Source: Ciona savignyi (Eukaryota; Chordata; Ascidiacea; Phlebobranchia; Cionidae). From it: a stretch of DNA of 64,000 nucleotides. This document shows positions 35,901 through 47,700 of this stretch, in pieces. The stretch spans positions 1,815,224 to 1,879,223 of the forward strand of contig CH003381.1 in assembly GCA_000149265.1 (NCBI GenBank), in the 5' to 3' direction. Position numbers and translations under genes: made by a program. The notes below the pieces were generated by a model. It did not search any database. It had not been told where the DNA came from and saw only the letters and a list, made by a program, of their open reading frames with translations. Positions within the stretch are counted from its first letter, which is position 1; each line of letters begins with the position of its first letter.

Positions 35901-36881
35901 GCAATCATTTTGTTGGGACATTTTCGTCAAACGTAAGTGCAACATTCGCTAAATATTGAAAATAAATCGGATACGAGTGCCACATACCCATTTTCTACCG
36001 TTTCTGGTAAACCCCCGTAAATGCAACCCCACTTTTATCAATGATCAGGCTGTTTTTACACCCCATATGAATACGAATAAAACAATACTGGTTAGTCTGG
36101 CAGTTTAATGCGACGACTTTCAGCCAAAAGGTTGCAGGTTCAAAACTAGTCGGTAGCGAATCGGTTGTGTCCAGCGGATTAATGGGTTCTATCAAATTGA
36201 AGAAACGTGTCAATTATACACAACGCGAGGTGATCTGGTGCTCGTGTGTTAACCCCCTTGGTTTTCCCATTTACGGAGATAAACATAAATATCCTATACT
36301 ATCCTAATAGATATATCGAGTTGAAGTGGTGTTTAACGTCTCTAGTGGTTAACTGCTTTTAGTTAAAATTGAATATATTTTTCTTATTTTGACAATAAAT
36401 ATATTATATTTCCACAAAGCTGACCATATGTAGCATATTTGTAGGTAAATTAAGAAGAACCTCGAATCACATATAACGAAGTTATCGAAATAGGATTATG
36501 TCCAAAATTTTAGTTTAATCAGTCTTGGTAAAATACCACTTTAACCTTAGATCGGGCGGCTGGTGTTTGAGTTACGACAGAGCCTGGATCACGACATCCA
36601 CCTTCCAATCTACAAACCTGGACAGTTCGTACAATTATTTTGGCCAGAAACCGCGGTATCAACAGGCCATAATGAACCACAGCAGCACATGTACTGCTCA
36701 GCAAAGATTATTTAACTCTAACTGTGAGATGGAATTAAGAATTGGGGACAATATTAGGGGGGTCGGTGGAAATGATTTGATGTTTCGAGGTCGTAATACG
36801 CGGACTAAAAAGGCTGGACTTTATCCAGCATTTAAAGTTCGAGAAATAATATCTCCTGCTCACTATCCCTTCAAAATTTAA
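23993..36881 (+). CDS. FUT8: Alpha-(1,6)-fucosyltransferase (FUT8-like), with apparent frame lesions
   Basis: FUT8 adds core alpha-1,6-fucose to N-glycans in the Golgi. Recognisable exons: 32983-33160 and 33232-33334 (coiled stem), 34257-34492 (NPRDC, GCGFGC), 34904-35177 ([18 protein letters not shown]), 35339-35518 (HVRRTDK nucleotide-sugar site, VYLATD), 35785-35932 (GTFSSN), 36551-36881 (SH3-like [10 protein letters not shown]). A proposed first exon, 23993-24122, encodes a short basic tail and a membrane anchor ([16 protein letters not shown]), as expected for a type II enzyme, and its phase fits 32983. Lesions: one extra base near 34330 shifts frame after the HH of [10 protein letters not shown]; the acceptor before 35785 reads CG where AG is expected; one extra base near 36605 shifts frame. 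Pseudogene or assembly error cannot be told apart. The LTR element at 24418-32407 would lie in intron 1. Confidence 0.75.
24418..24926 (+). repeat. 5' LTR, 509 bp
   Basis: Bounded by TG..CA. It holds a TATATAAG box at 24545-24552, likely the core promoter, and an imperfect hairpin (CGCCTCA at 24689-24695 with TGAGGCG at 24728-24734). Confidence 0.95.
24931..24940 (+). other. Primer-binding site candidate
   Basis: TGGTGACCCT begins four bases after the 5' LTR, in the expected place and starting with the TGG that pairs with a tRNA CCA end. Which tRNA primes cannot be decided by eye. Confidence 0.6.
25340..26551 (+). CDS. gag: Gag polyprotein, 403 aa
   Basis: Opens with ATG at 25340 after a leader of about 400 bases. 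Residues 1-105 are acidic and low in complexity. About residues 110-260 form the capsid-like region of Ty3/Gypsy Gag, recognisable by [15 protein letters not shown]-x-ESL-x-P-x-x-L, and L-x-DMLRLTG...[14 protein letters not shown]. The C-terminus is rich in Arg and Lys ([13 protein letters not shown]) and has no CCHC zinc knuckle, so RNA binding may rely on this basic stretch, as in Drosophila gypsy-type Gag. The frame overlaps pol by 127 bases (26425-26551); most ribosomes should stop at 26549-26551. Confidence 0.9.
   Translation: MRKFFGFSGRSVEKERNLPVPENNNHGYDAGYDDDYHWSEDYNLQDVSMVGDNISLSSPTPNVKQPATYYQKNPFNVDATSVQTPFNRTIDSQQQHQRSGPLLSDVLNSLTDYLKKSSVNLPEFTESMPESWFDSAESIFRRFDVVSEDAKFEFVKESLRPRHLRHVEHFLAKRDSILPYTSLKEALISNYSVSKTDKIIALMNFGPLGDQKPSEMLKDMLRLTGPYPDENTTIWLRQLFLERMPKNVRSTLKAFTSDSLGAMSSRADSIIDDSRHSATFSSSGVANPTLNDLHSINLAVVENLRVLNNKLVNRPTNSASKNSGYQDDTVYIDDDRDEEHPPGQWSNRGRGYWRRPKRRKLKVIDSKEDPQKDQKNFQTRRWIWRIASCLALLNRHLYCLSRI
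26461..26527 (+). promoter_or_regulatory. -1 ribosomal frameshift signal: slippery heptamer plus pseudoknot
   Basis: A AAA AAC (26461-26467) lies in the exact phase needed: zero-frame codons AAA AAC of gag, slipping into the pol frame, which is open from 26425. After a 6-base spacer, a perfect 8-bp stem forms between 26474-26481 (ACAAGACG) and 26499-26506 (CGTCTTGT). Within the loop, ATGGCG (26488-26493) can pair with CGCCAT (26522-26527), giving an H-type pseudoknot. Confidence 0.85.
26467..29715 (+). CDS. pol: Pol polyprotein: protease, reverse transcriptase, RNase H, integrase
   Basis: Made as a Gag-Pol fusion by -1 frameshift at 26461-26467; the frame then runs about 1080 codons. Residues below count from 26482. 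Protease with [13 protein letters not shown] near residue 30. Reverse transcriptase with [10 protein letters not shown] (about 233), [17 protein letters not shown], and catalytic YLDD at 332-335. RNase H with VVDAS (about 484) and TDHKPLL (about 550). Integrase zinc finger H-x-x-x-H...C-x-x-C (about 679-720) and core Asp in HLDIVGP (about 744) and TTDRGK (about 804). The third catalytic residue, Glu in the usual G-x-x-E-R motif, is Val at residue 841 (codon GTA, 29002-29004). The integrase of this copy should therefore be inactive, while the other domains look intact. Confidence 0.92.
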   Translation, partial: LPDKTLDMAYSVLFSTSKSPSLLFITDLTTTTKYLIDTGASLSLLPPIRDDRTRRNIGRDLIASNGSALATYGERFVKLDFGHDEKYPWIFTIAEVELPILGADFLEHFNLTVDLKARIVSNARTNKRIKGENSGINTSISANFVSPIAGNGYEAILQEFSDVSKPKQKIPEVKHKVTHKIITKGNPVFCRPRRLSPEMSKIAKDEFMHMLELGIVRRSDSNWASPLLMVPKKDHTWRLCGDYRRLNAITVPDRYPIPHIHDFVNSLHGVQIFSKIDLMKAYYHIPVDPEDIHKTAISTPFGAFEFLKMPFGLRCAANSFQRFMDDILRGLDFCYCYLDDVLIASSSEQEHKEHLRIFFQRLRDNGVVVNPAKCEFGVTTMNFLGHRITTDGIEPLEEKIQVIKDFPQPSTMKQLRRFLGMVNFYFRFIPNCAEIAKPLNQLLTPKKNGKFAIPWDKYQDEAFNKMKIKLARAAMLTFPAPNAQTALVVDASMIAAGGVLQQRIDDAWQPLAFFSKAFDVRQVKYSAFDRELLAAYLAVKHFRYFLEGREFSIMTDHKPLLSAFHTPRENATGRQARHLAYVSEYTSDIQYLPGTRNIVADALSRIEVNSIFQAKDLFNYREMAAAQKNDASIETLKQSKKSSLKLANRRLDGYDVSLLCDISTGKPRPVVPVCLQKKVFQKIHSLSHPGIRSTTKLISERFVWTSMNTDIRNWCRLCEACQRSKIIRHNQAPLARFKLPVARFYHVHLDIVGPLPPSSGYTYLLTCVDRFTRWPEVICLTDIKAETISNAFLLHWVSRFGTPGIITTDRGKNFTSNLFHKLADSFLGAKLQHTCAYRPCANGQVVRLHRQLKTSLKAQESPQDWYANLGLVLLGIRNSIKEDIGYSSAELVYGTSLRLPGEFVDTDNLENDLDSHEYVSRFKTFMRNLKAIPPRIPGHRAVYLDDKLQSCSHVYVRHDAVRRPLQRPYDGPFKVLKRDAKFFTLDYNGIPNTVTVDRLKAANVLIPVSESTDNNPISPSLQVEISPSDIINPDFDLITEPSESAEALEIDLNRTTTPEAESRRTRFGRQVFRPRHLQDYEL
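29726..30634 (+). pseudogene. env: Envelope-like ORF3, N-terminal part
   Basis: Starts 11 bases after the pol stop with ATG at 29726 and a signal peptide (hydrophobic core [12 protein letters not shown]). About 300 codons of Cys-containing ectodomain with N-glycosylation sites follow. The reading frame is lost at its end: from about 30555 the more family-like coding continues in another frame (30555-30746), which then hits TAG at 30747-30749 and TAA at about 30840. The same ATG frame resumes downstream. A frame extension upstream to 29666 lies inside pol and is probably not used. Translation would need a spliced subgenomic RNA. Confidence 0.75.
30689..31633 (+). pseudogene. env: Envelope-like ORF3, C-terminal part with membrane anchor
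   Basis: Same frame as 29726-30634 but separated by a stop and a segment read in another frame, so ORF3 is not continuous in this copy. Reliable coding resumes at about 30820. It contains ectodomain, a helical region, a hydrophobic membrane span (about 31345-31430, [20 protein letters not shown]) and a basic cytoplasmic tail ([12 protein letters not shown]) ending at 31633. This is the layout of the membrane-anchored half of retroviral-type envelope proteins. Family within env-like proteins not determined. Confidence 0.75.
31884..31894 (+). other. Polypurine tract
   Basis: GAGGGGGGAAG lies four bases before the 3' LTR, the usual site of plus-strand priming. Confidence 0.8.
31899..32407 (+). 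repeat. 3' LTR, 509 bp
   Basis: Same length as the 5' LTR and, by eye, one substitution. Followed directly by the ATAC target duplication. Confidence 0.95.
34643..34745 (+). repeat. tRNA-derived SINE, family 2
   Basis: CGTGTGGCTGAATGGTTGA head and AACTCGAAATTTAATCC B-box-like end, in a FUT8 intron. A partial copy in opposite orientation lies at about 34500-34588. Confidence 0.5.
36091..36306 (+). repeat. tRNA-derived SINE, family 1
   Basis: Plus orientation: GTTAGTCTGGCAGTTTAATG head, AGGTTGCAGGTTCAAAAC B box, GGTTTTCCCATTTACGGAGA body, and a TATCCTATACTATCC tail. It sits in a FUT8 intron. Confidence 0.65.
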
Positions 36882-36884
36882 ATT

Positions 36885-38733
36885 ATGCAACTACATGGTA
36901 TTAGACAATTACAATTTATTTATGCCAATACAACTTAATAAAGACACATTAAGATATTGTGTACTATGTTCGAAACTAGAGGAATTGCAGTCGATTGGCA
37001 GTGCTTTTTTTTGTAAAAATTATTTTTAGACTTCTTTAACAACTGAATTGTCGATTTACACTTTTTTAGTTTTAGTTGTCCGACTTATTGGTCTGGTGGA
37101 TCAGTGCGTCGTCTGAAGGGTTACATAATCGAGACTGGTCACTAGCTAGTTGGTTGTGTTTTTATGCAAAACACTTAACGGACATTAAGTGAACCCAGCG
37201 GATTAATGGGCTCTACTAAATTAAAGGAACTTGTGAATTATACACAACACACTGCAATAGCTCCGGTAACCCGACGGTGGGCGCAAGGTGATCTGACGAC
37301 TGCCCGTGTGTTAACCCCATTAGTTTTCCCATTTACGGGGATAATCATAAATATCATATCCTATTTCAATGAGTGTCGTGGCGGTCCGCAGGCAACCGAA
37401 CGGTTGTGGAATCGAAACCGCTGGCAAAGACGATTAAGTACATCACCTAAACCCAGTTGCATAATAAGTTATACCAAAATGAATTGAACATATTAAGCGT
37501 ATAGAACGCACCGCGGTAATTTCGGTAAGCTGACGGTGGGCATTAGGTATTCTGACGATTTCACAGAGATAAAATATGAATGTACATTTTATCCTATTGA
37601 TTCTATGTAAGAAAGTTGTGAAAAACGAAATTTTATGCCAGACTATTCTGATGCTACTTTATTTTGCTTTGGGTTTCTTTTTTACCAGCATTATGTATGA
37701 TATTGGCAGCCGTTTGTCCAACCTTATTTAAAAACATTTGAAATTTCAAATGCGGTTTTCGAATAAGGCATCTATCTATACAAATGTGAAAAAATGACTT
37801 TACAAACTATAATGTACTGGCTGTAGGCAAGCTTTTCTAGCGAACGCCTGCGGTATACAACGGAGGTCATGTATACGGCAAAACTAAACCTTATAAGGAA
37901 CGCAGCGGCAAGGTAACGTTAAATGCACCATTCTTCTTACCTTACCACTCTCTTTTTAACGAAGTTTTTTTGGACACGCTAAAACTCAAGGTGGTCCACC
38001 AAATAATACACACGATTGAAGCTAACACGCGCAGAAGCGGTTTAGGTGTCCTCAGTTTTCCCAGCCTATATTGTATTTTTTAAACTGCAGCCGCAAACCA
38101 TATTTTTAATCTAAAATAGCCACTAAACTTTTATTTCTACTTACAACACAACTCTTTGGTTCATAAATTTTAGAAACACACCAAACCGCCGGGCGTGCGT
38201 ATGGATATATTTATTACACAGTTCGTTAATATATTTTCACGATACAATGACGTAGACGATAAGTTTGGTCCACCATGCGTACATGGTTGGCACGACAGAA
38301 ATATTATTTTATATCGTGAAAAGAAATGCAGTACATCAAAAATGACACGATATGATTAAAGATTTTTGGTTTTCTACGCTGATATGGATTAACATACAAG
38401 CCACCTCCAGTATATATTGAAATCAGTTAATAGCATTATCTACCCTAAAAGCAGTTACTTTAAATTGCATATTAAGGGACAATAGATAATATGCAAAATA
38501 TAAATTTATTACTTATATTTTTAAAAATGGCCATTTTTAGAACAAACTAAATCAAATATTGTAATTAATATTGTAAACATTTTAATTTGAGCACATTATT
38601 ACGCTATGTTTATGGTTTACATTAGGTCGCCTACTGCGAAAGTGTGCGTGTGTGAGCTTACGTAACCTTACGATGAAATCAAATTGACCTTGAATAACCT
38701 TTGAATGGCATGACATTGGATGACAACAAGTGA
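36885..38733. other. Intergenic stretch between converging FUT8 and beta-adaptin genes
   Basis: Contains a near full-length family 1 SINE (37089-37368) and a second partial copy (37505-37603). The two flanking genes converge here, so their 3' UTRs are expected. TTTATT at 38505-38510 is a possible minus-strand poly(A) signal. Confidence 0.5.
37089..37368 (+). repeat. tRNA-derived SINE, family 1
   Basis: Plus orientation with head, GGATTAATGGGCTCTAC body and GGGGATAATCATAAATATC tail region. Confidence 0.65.
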
Positions 38734-41700
38734 TTAGTTTCGGCAGATAGTGTCAATGCTGGAGTGGATAATCGGCGAGACTTGGACTTGGCGGCACTTG
38801 TACGCCATCTAGGGGCAAAGAGGATTGTAAAATTGTCCAAAAAACTAAATAATCTTTTAAAAATAACATTACTTAATACTTATGACTGTCGTCTTTTTAC
38901 TAAAAATAAAAGTTTTGTCATTTATAAAAATCTTTGTACTGTTGTAGGTACATAAACGGAAACAAATAACAAATAACAGATATAAAACAATAGAACGACT
39001 TTTAAAAATCAAACTTTTGATTCACATGCTACTTAATTCCTATAACAATCTATTATTATTTATTCCACTTTTAGTTGATAGAGTAATTCACTTAAATGTC
39101 ATAACTTCCTTGTGAAAAAACTACCCTACCTACATTTTATTTTAGTTTATATATTTTTGCTTCGTTAACAAGAATAATTAAATGGATACGCACCTAAAAT
39201 ATAACACATACTTAATATATAAAACACATAACACATTCTTTAAACACTAATCTGAAATTTTAAAATATAACACATTTTTAAAACACTAACCTAAAATATA
39301 ACAGACATACCACATTCTTAAAACACCAACATAAAATATAAAATGTAGAAAAAAGGAAGCAAAAAAACGCAATTTTCATGCATATTGAACTCACATTGTA
39401 CATGGCTGTTACTCCAGGGGTGACTTTGAGTTCCATCAGAACCCAAATATCTCGGGGAAGTTGTAGAGACAGGTAGACCATGTCCTTTCCCTCGACCGTG
39501 CGTTTCGCGATCATGAAGACATTGTTCGCTTTCAGTTTCTCGATAATTGTGTCTAATGGGGTGGGGGGAATCCATGAAATTATTGCACACATAATAGAGT
39601 ATGTCAAAGTAAAGGGCGTTTTTAAAATTTTGTTATAAAATTTAACAAAAACAAATCACTTGGAATTGAAGAGGCTTGCCTAAGAATTATTTGGTGAAAT
39701 ATGTGTACAGTGACACTAAAAAAGAGGAAGTAAACAGGCAAGAGTTTGATGTGTACTAAACATGATTGGTTCATTTATTTTTTTGCTGTTGTGCTTTCAT
39801 AAAGTTCATAAATAAGTTGGTTAGATTTTCTTAAACATGAACAAAAATTAAAAAATTAGGTAGGTAAACAATATTCAAGGCAGATTAAATTTTTTACGTT
39901 CAGTTCAGTTACAACCAAATAAGTACATTCTTAACATAATTTGTGTCTGAACTCACTGGTATTGATGTTTGGAATGGAACCCAGGTTTTCAAGCGCAAAG
40001 GATTTCTCATGAGTGGATGGGATGTCTTTCCATGTGGTGAGAAACACCTTGCGATCTGTAGACATAATTAGTAATAATGCTATTGAGAAGATATAAATAG
40101 CTTTAGCTGGTAAAAATACATGTTAAAACCAGTAAAAGCTGCATCAGTAAAACTGGTATAATTAGAGTCGCTTAAATGACTACTTTAAAAATACAGCACA
40201 TATGACCACATGCACTGAAACAAATAACAACATGACCTACCCATTTCTCCCTGTTCTAGGAAAAGTATGTGGGTCGGCACCAATGCAGAGAAGTAGAAAA
40301 CATCAAAGTTGTTTTTCACCGCAACCTGGAAAAACATTTTAATAGTTTGAGGATAAAATTTCTGCATAGTATAAGATGGTAATGCACAATATAATATCAT
40401 AATATAAAGTAAGAATTTTTTAATGTAAAGTTTGTTTTTACTTCCTGGGATTTGTTGAAAACTTAATATTCAGTGGCACATGCAGAAAAACATAATATTA
40501 CTGGAACTAACATATTGTTTTGGATTAAATTACTTTTCTGAATCATTTTACAATATATTACATAATTTTGACATAATATTATTTTAAGGCAACCAACATT
40601 TATTTAAATGAATACACAGAATAGAATTCATGACGGTATGCCATGAATCAAAGTGTTATTGCGTGCAAACCACTGCAATTATGTGACTAATCTCGTGGAT
40701 TTTCCAACTTCATTCTACAAATCAACAGCATAAGGAAAGTACCGTGGCTGTTCCAAGAGGCTAAAGCCACAACTTTACGCTACGACCACAAAAACCTGCA
40801 GTGAAATCACAAATCACCTGTAGGTTGTTTAACGGTTCCATTTTCTGAACCGCTCCATTGGTGTTAAGTGGAAGCGAAACGTCGAAACTCTGGTTCTGGT
40901 GGACCATGGGCACATTGAGGGCTATGTTTGGGGACAGTCCAAAACTGTGAGAATAAATATTTTATGTTTAGGGATAAATTTTTGAAAAGCTTTTGTAAAA
41001 AAAAGAAAAAAATACTAAAAATGACGTTAATTTATTACTTTCATATAGCATAAATTTGCAAATAATTTATAAAAATTAAAAGATAAGCATCTGCATATCC
41101 ACCCACTCAATTCTTGAGTGAAACCGTAATCCAAGTTTTATTTGATGGGAATTTTTTATGGCAGATAACAAAATTTTTCCTGTATGGAGTTAAGCACAGA
41201 CTGTGACTTGTGACATCATTAAGATCTACACCAGGCACCTTATTGCCTCAAGCTGGTAACACGAATCGTGGTGGTACTCTCGCTTACTGGTAAACATTTA
41301 AACAACGCCCCTTCTACCTGATGATATGCTGGCAATGCGATAATGACACAAGCTTATTTATTATGTGTGTTTCAACTAAAATGTGTAAAGGCACTTTATT
41401 AGTATGTACTTTATAGCATTATACCCTAAAATATTGAAAAAAATATTTTTAATGTTTTGTTTCAAATTAATTAAAAAATTGCAAAACTTAAAGTGATTGA
41501 TTTTTAATTAATAATACAACATTATAATTAAATATATATGGTGAACAATTATATGGAATAGCATCGCGAGCATATATTCTATTGTATGTGATAATGTCAA
41601 TCCCTGTAACAATTTCATGCGATACGACATTAGATAGTTCACCTCTACTAAACAGTCAACATGAAATGCCTAAATTTATATAGGCGCCATGGCCACAAAT

Positions 41701-44700
41701 AATAATGAATATTATGGCTTCTTTATTTATAGGCAGATTATGAACTCCAAGAGATAAGATTCCAAGAAAGCTGTGCAACCATTTATTAAAAGCATATATA
41801 TTTAGATACCTTAATGGTGCAGTTATAAATAAATTTAAATGTACACAATATGTCTAAATCTAAATAAAATGGCTTTACGGGTGTAATATGTCTGGTGACA
41901 CACTTCTGTCTAGAAAGTTGCGTCGATTGACGCATTCTATCACAGAGTTTTTTTAACCGAATGCCCACAGGCTAATTGATTAGCACCATTCTCCGAAGAC
42001 GTGACGTATGATACCTTGAAAAAAATACTTGCAACAGACGTCCTGTGCACATTAATAGATCAATGATTCAGCGACGTAAAAGGAGGCAATGAGACATAAA
42101 ACTGAGGATGTACCATTTGGGAATGGTACTTGGAAGGCGCACCTATCCCAGGTGATGGGATATTACTCGAAAAAATGTGAATTTGGGGATATATATGTGA
42201 GCCTTAACTTGATACGGCATTTTTATCTGATGGCAAAGAGAGTTATTGTATGATTTAAATATTATAGAAGATCAAGATCTGTGTAACTTAACACAAATTG
42301 TCAATTGTTTCAGGTTTATTTACAAATTTTTCGGATTGTCTAGTAACGATAGTCAGTATGAATCAAACGGTGAAATTAATACTGCAGCTTCTGACCGTGC
42401 TGGTAATGCTGCAAATAAGTGTCAATGCTTATCAAGGTAAGTTGTGTCTCTATACATATTGCAAGTGTTTTAAGGTGTGTTATGTATAAAGCAATCAAAC
42501 TATTATAGTTATGCAAAAATCAATGGTATCTTTGTGAAAATTTTCTATTAAATTATTTTAAAAACTGGAGATAAAAAAACAAGATAAAAATTTGTTTATA
42601 AATACTTTTGATGTTTTTAGTTTAAATAAATTTCTCTTTATGATAATACCTTATATTATCAGTAAAAATCCACTGTCGATAGAGAAAAGGGACAGTCATT
42701 AAAACATGTCATAACTCTGGTCAATTTAGTTAATAATTTTGACAAAAAATTATTCTAAATTTATAAACAAACACAGAATTGATTATGTTAAATTACATTA
42801 AAATTTAGAAGATGTATAATAGTATAAAGTTACTAATACCAAGCTTATTTGTTAACAGCCAGCATATGTACCACGCAAACGTGCACAGCAAGAAGAGGGT
42901 CAATCCACTATACTGGATACCAAACACTGGGCAGCAGTGTACGGGTAATCAGGAGCTTAACTGGAAGGACAACCATCACAATATTATTGAAAAATATCAG
43001 AGTAAGTTTAGGAATATCTTGTTTTTAAAAGTTATTGATAGTTTTGATAAGTAAGCTTTAGAAACATTGTTCTTTTTGTAACAATTTTATTTTTATTGTA
43101 GCTGTAAGTTGGTTTGGATATGCCAAATTCCACTATGGGACCATCTAAAAAATCTCTCTTTTCTACAGCATTTTACGAATGGAATCAGCTACTTTCAAAT
43201 TCATACATTTGGAAACTTTATGAACACGCACAACATCGTTAATTCGCAAATGCGAGTGATCACACTGAAGGACACAGAGCAGGTATCCATAAACCTGATG
43301 CGGTGGGATCCGGTTCAATATGAACTCGAATACTTCAGTAAGTTTTGAAACAATTTGAGCCACTGAATTGAGTAATATAGGTTAATATCTGCAAAACCAG
43401 ATACTTCCAAAAGAATTTAAAATAAACAGTTTAAATAGTAACATAACTGAGTTCAAAAATGATTATTTTCTTCTAATCTTTTTAATCATCATTTGTTTAT
43501 AGTTTTATTGCTTAAACCCCCAAAAAAGAAGTAAACAGTGTTTGGTGGCAACACATACTTAAATGATTCCATGTTTGTACATTTTCACATTTAAAGGATT
43601 GAAGGAAATAATCAAATTAATTTTTGCAGTGGACTGCGAGGTGTCAAAGGGCAAGAGCGTCACAGTTGAAGTACCAGCGGCACCCACAGCACGGAGTACC
43701 CAATCCCAATCATTGTGGGACCAGTACTGGGGGGTCACGAAAGTCACAACACCTCGATGTTGGATCATTCTACCCACGATGAGGAATGAAACAGCTCGTC
43801 GGACAGCATGGGACATGATGTTCAACAACTACTACAACTTCCCCACCTACTACAACACTCGGAGAGGTTTAGTCGCAGCAACGGAGGTTTTCAGCACGTT
43901 TGTGGTCTTGAAAGACTTGCGATTGGAAGCAGGGACACAGATTGATGTGACAAACGTTCTCACAGGTACTTTCCACACAAACACATGATAGAAAAGATAG
44001 CATCGTGCTAACACAAAATATACATAGACTTGATTAAGATGATATAGATAAAGCAATTTATATAATCACGAGGTATCAAAACAAACAGTTACAATTATTT
44101 ATAGTACTGTACTTGAAAGCAGCACAGGAATTTATTATAACATTTTCTTCCAGGAGAAAATATTATACAGAGAAGCAGTTAAAACTTATTTATAGTACTG
44201 TCCTTGACCTTAGAAATCAGTACAGAAATTAATTATAACATTTTCCAGGCGCCAATGTTATGCAGGATGAGCTAAACAACACCATGTCAATGACTTGGGG
44301 TANNNNNNNNNNNNNNNNNNNNNNNNNNNNNNNNNNNNNNNNNNNNNNNNNNNNNNNNNNNNNNNNNNNNNNNNNNNNNNNNNNNNNNNNNNNNNNNNNN
44401 NNGATGATGGCACGGTGATTTCTACCAGGATATTGGTTGATTTATGGTGTCTTAACGACGCAGCATGCGATCAAGCTGAGGTTTACAATGACAACTACTG
44501 GTGAGTGGAGTTCGAAGCTAAGGATTAAAAAAATAGTTTTTTGTAAATGAAACAAGACCGAAATAAAATTTTAAAATCTGAATAATAACAGCGCCTTTAA
44601 CTCATTTTTTAACCAAAATGAAAATACTTTGTATGGTCTGTTTTAGAATAAAATGCATTTTTCTATGCATCATACTAAAACCAGTTTTTCTTGTTTCCAG

Positions 44701-47700
44701 CAATGGGAGAAAATGACGTGGCCTGTGTTCGGGTAAGTCTGTTTTCCACTTTTTTAATTATTACTTGAAATTAAGAAATTTGACTCCTGGCCTAATTGGC
44801 TAAATCTTATGAAGTTTTTTTTGTAAAACAAGCATCTTCAGACGAACAACAAGATTTTAATAAAAAGTCTTTTCTTTCCAGCGTGAGCAAAACTGCATGT
44901 TCAACATCGGGACTGTTACAACACCTTGTGCCAATCGCACCACACTACCATCACAACTGGCTCTGGCAGTGGCTACGCCAGAGCAGCTAAGCAATTCTGT
45001 ATGTCCGGCATACCAGGAGGTATTGAATCAACTCACGGCTTCAGTTGTAAGTTTCTTTTAAAGTAAAATCTTTTTTTGGGTACACAGAAAAACTTAAGCT
45101 TTAGCACAAAAAATGAAGGATGCGAAAGGAAAATTTAGACTTGGGCATTAATAAACATATGTATAAAACGATATAACTGAATAAACTTAGTTTTACCAAT
45201 ATACCAAACTTGATTTTATTAGTATTCAAAGAACTCCTGCCACTTATAAGGCATATATTGTTGCAATAAGTTTACCACTAATTAAACTGTAACATGTATT
45301 TCAAATAAATATAATAAAAAAATCCTTTGTGTGTTTATACAGGACAGTGAGCCTGAGCTGACTGCGGATAACACAGATGGGAGAAATTGGTATCGTGGGT
45401 GCAGACCTTACACCTACTACTGCAGTTTAAGAAATTGTGTTGGACGTAAGTTGAGTTTCATGTAAAATAAATAAAAACGATTAAAGTGCCAACGGATAGC
45501 ATTGCGTAAATTTAGTAATTCTGGGCAACCTCATACATACAATATGACTAAAACATTTTTTTTATATAAATCAAAGTTTCAAATAGGATAGGACAGGATA
45601 GTCATCTTTATTGTTGTGAATGGGTTAACACACAGGCAATCGTCAGATTACCTCGTACCCACCGTCGGGTTACCAGAGCTATTGCAGTGTGTTGTATAAT
45701 CCTTCAATTTGGTAGAACCCATAAATCCGCTGAGTTCAGGCAATATCCGTTAAATGCCTTGCCGAAGGACACAACCGACTCGTTAGCAACCTGTTTTGAA
45801 CCTACAACCTTTCGGTTGAAAGGCGTCGCACTAACCGACCGGACAAATATTTATGATCCCTTCATTTTTGCAGTTTATGGCTTCTGCCATAGATTTTGTT
45901 TTCTGCTAAAAAAGATGGGATACTGCCCTGGTGTGCAGAGCAGAATGTTCTCGTGAGCGGGCAAATCATAGAAACACTGCATCATTATTAAGAGTTTGCA
46001 TCTTGCTTTTTTGCAGTTCGCCGACGATGCAAGAAATTCTGCTATGTGGTGACAAAAATCCTATCTCTTTGCAACCAGCACGCCATATTCGCTTAATTAC
46101 TCACAATTTTTAGGTTCAAGATGTTTTTATCATTTTTTTGTTACCTTAGTAAGTTATTAGGCAAAGAAATTTTATACAATTTTTGCTAGCTAACATTCAT
46201 TTTTTTTCGCATTTTCACTGCAAACTATTTAATATTCACTTCTTTTTCTTTGTTGCAAGTTCTCCTGCATGCTTTCCATATGTAATGCTACAAAACTTTA
46301 AAAAATATGAATAAAAGTAAATTAAAAACCATCTTTACCGAGTTATTTAAAACTAGTTTTTGGATTTGAACAAACAGCTACAAAACAAATGAAGAAAAAA
46401 AAATGTTGCAAAACAATCAAAGAAAAAAAGTTTTGAAGTTTTTTCTATATTTAAATTACTGTGGGCTCTGGTATAGTTTCCGCAATCATACAGAGTCAAA
46501 TACAAATACTGCTGTTTACATGTAAAACACTGTTTCTGGGTAATAATCACAAAAAAACATGCTTATACTATTCTTACAAATAAGGTTGCATTACGACAAA
46601 TGAAGAAGTCAAATTTTGATGCAATTAAGCAGCCTTGGGGCAAATACAGGAGTCAGCACTATTACTTAAAAAAGAATTAAGGATTATAAACAACATATTG
46701 AACAAAGCATTTCCAAAGCTCGGCATTTTTGACAAAATTAGCTCGTTAACAAAAAGATTGCACGATTAAAACAAATTTTACAACAGTCAAATTTAAAAGG
46801 AAAAACATTTTTTAATTAAAATTTACCTATAAGATCAGAATGTAGCAAAGTTAAAACACCAGAAGATACAGATTAGATGTCAAAATCATAATTTATCGGA
46901 TGTTAATTAAGTTTAATACAAAATGACAGGGTATATTGCTAAAAAGAGACTTCCTTAACCAACCTTGTACCAAGTGCACATATGTGATCATTATTAATAT
47001 CCTCTAAATCGAATCGAATCTAATTTCAAGTGTCAAAGAAACTGAATTTATATTGTGCTTTAAATTACCGCAATTATTTAAAATTAGTTTCAATTTAATA
47101 CAGGATATGAAACATTCTTCAATGAGAAATATGATAAAAATGAAAAAAAGTTGGATGTGGTGTATTGCTGTAATAAAACTTAGCAGTACAAACAAAGTCA
47201 GATATGCACATACAATTGACAGGGATAATTAGTTACAGCTTTACTTGAAATTCTGCAGTGAAAAATTTTAGCCTTGGGTAAAAAAAACTTTTCGCAAATT
47301 TTAATAAATCATAAAAAACTTAAAAACATACCATAGCCTTATTAAACCTATTAGCTTGCCCCAGGGCATAAACAAGATTGTATGGAAATATTGCTTTGAA
47401 TCTGTGGTCAAATTTGCACACATCGACTACAGAAAGGTGGGGTATGCAAATGAAGATAAGTAGTTGATTTAAAAGCAAGGTTAGATAGTTGTAAAGTAAT
47501 CAAGTTTTGAGAAAATTGAGTGAATTTACATACAAGTTGTTTGTGGCTCCATGATTCACAAGTTGCTCATTTCAGTTATAAACAAAATTTAGGCAAAATG
47601 CAAATCGATAGTTTTCTATTTTTAACTTCGTACGGATATAAAAAGCTGCAGTAATCATCATCATTTCAGATAAGATTGTATTACTTTAATAAAAATGAGA

